Positions 62,792-64,000 of a stretch of DNA of 64,000 nucleotides are shown piece by piece. The DNA is from Haliclona indistincta (Eukaryota > Porifera > Demospongiae > Haplosclerida > Chalinidae), in NCBI GenBank assembly GCA_964017065.1, contig OZ024789.1, positions 9,363,422-9,427,421 of the forward strand, in the 5' to 3' direction. Within the stretch, counting starts at the first letter, position 1. Every line of letters begins with the position of its first letter. Made by a program: the position numbers and the translations under genes. The notes under the pieces were generated by a model. It ran no database searches, was not told the DNA's origin, and saw nothing but the letters and a program-made list of their open reading frames with translations.

Positions 62792-63843
62792 TACAGTGCA
62801 ACAAGGCATTAACTTCCAAAATTTCAAATGCAAATATCTTCACAACAAAAATAGCTATCACATAGCAACCATGTCAATATATGTTTAGTTTTGCATGATC
62901 TATGCATTAAGTAAAGTGACTATGTAATCTAATTCGATTCATGTAGGTGGTTGCTAAGCTTTGACCAATCAGAATACAGCTGCGCCCACGCAAAAGTTCT
63001 AATTAACGCACACCCATGAGTACTACACTGCAGCTTTAGAGCTTCAACACTTCCTTGCAGATTGCTACAGCTTGATGAAGCTCGAGAAGCCAAAAGATCA
63101 AAGGTGCTGGAGACTTCTTCTACAGCAAAAACTGCTGAGGAGATTGCTGAATGTCTCGCTGACACAGAACTGCATCACTTGCGTTACACCACAAATGATA
63201 GCAAACTTTCAGAAAGGCAAGGGAGTACATGTTTGCTCACTTAGAAGGGCTCAAAGCTGGTTTACAGCTAGAAAACCAGGTTTAAAAAGTACAGCAAGAT
63301 ATACAGGTCTCATAGGAGAGTGGGTGTAAATGACTAGGTCAAAAAAATATTCATAACTATTTTGTGTTCATAATTATTATCAAAAAAAGGTTCTGTAACT
63401 TTTTTCATCATACAATAATCCTACTGTTTGTGAAGTGTAGTGTATGTGTTAGTAACATTAAAGAAGTTGAAACGTTTTTCGTAAAATCAGTTGAAATTAA
63501 TTAAATTTGTCAAATTAATTAAATAGAGAACTTAGTTTTTAAAATCGCTCTGTAAAAGTCTTAAACATACCTACCTAAATCATGTTAAATAGCTAGTAAG
63601 TTGATGCAAACAATGCTAAAAGAGGAGCCTGGAATCAATTTTTATTATTTTCTATAGCGTCCATTAAAATGCTTATTATTCATTATCACCAAAACATCAC
63701 AATTCTTAAAATACCTTCTAGTGAAGCCTAAAGCCCCTAAAGGTATTATTGAAGGTTTCGGTGGAAAAAATCAACTCAAAAAAAGTTATGACAAATTAAT
63801 TAGTTAGTTAACACTTTGGAAGTTAATGCCTTGTTGCACTGTA
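62792..63843. mobile_element. 1.05-kb element with 28-bp TIRs
   Basis: TACAGTGCAACAAGGCATTA followed by acttccaaa at about 62793-62820 is inverted at 63816-63843. The body has an exon-like piece (acceptor tccttgcag at about 63060, then 60 open codons LQLDEAREAKRSKVLE...) that could be a captured host fragment, and AT-rich remainder. Confidence 0.7.
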
Positions 63844-64000
63844 CATGGGCTTACAGTTCTTCGAAGACTCCAGACACATGTATGTTCTCCGTGATCCATA
63901 CGGCGCGGCTATACTCAAGTTAGTGCTCGGTCACGTGCGCTAGCTACTGCTTGGTCACGTGCGTATTGCGCAATCACACTAATGGCGTCTAACACTTAGC

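Overview
The window is animal nuclear DNA, most likely from a sponge or another early-branching marine invertebrate. The evidence is spliced metazoan genes (POC1, TUBGCP2, EIF4E3, a synphilin-1 relative, GPATCH2, an Ig/FN3 receptor) packed closely with many very small introns bounded by GT..AG, plus abundant microsatellites, foldbacks and MITE-like repeats. The species cannot be named from sequence alone. Exon structures were rebuilt by eye from splice signals and reading-frame phase, and most close exactly in frame.

Layout. 123-2055 (-): 5' part of an ankyrin-repeat gene that runs off the left edge. 3009-29563 (-): POC1, a centriolar WD40 protein of 15 exons, with one giant intron (9571-29108). 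29847-32656 (+): TUBGCP2, head-to-head with POC1, so a centriole gene and a gamma-tubulin-complex gene share a short promoter region. 34765-36555 (-): small mucin-like single-pass membrane protein, head-to-head with EIF4E3 (36704-38738, +). 40066-41820 (+): intronless POT/SLC15-type transporter. 42088-48282 (-): synphilin-1-like ankyrin/coiled-coil protein with a Gln-rich region. 48547-49575 (-): intronless CtlX-type amidinotransferase-fold hydrolase. 49690-52024 (-): GPATCH2. 52818-59100 (+): receptor with six Ig and two FN3 domains, followed by a duplicate of its last three exons at 60419-61444.

The most interesting region is the 19.5-kb POC1 intron. It holds about eleven copies, intact and broken, of a small zinc-deaminase gene family. 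The copies have the HxE...SPCxxC zinc site and the downstream strand/helix order of AID/APOBEC-like cytidine deaminases. Three copies keep an ATG start and all zinc ligands: DAL1 at 10065-11429 (-), which also carries a long Gln-Gln-[AI]-[ID]-Asp-Tyr repeat region at its N-terminus, DAL10 at 22295-22981 (+) and DAL11 at 27936-28490 (+). The others have a stop, a frameshift, an insertion, a truncation or lost Cys ligands. This is a birth-and-death pattern such as immune or genome-defence families show. Several copies keep a TATA box about 25-50 bp before the ATG.

Mobile DNA overlies this array. A 4.3-kb DNA transposon (23428-27705) sits between duplicated flanks, and its pre-insertion site is preserved at a paralogous position near 17630-17660. 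A second element (about 24400-26339) is nested inside its Cys-rich ORF. Relatives of the nested element lie at 18565-19092 (inserted in the 3' end of DAL7) and at 60090-60388 (at the edge of the receptor-tail duplication). The right end (61543-63843) is mostly two TIR elements.
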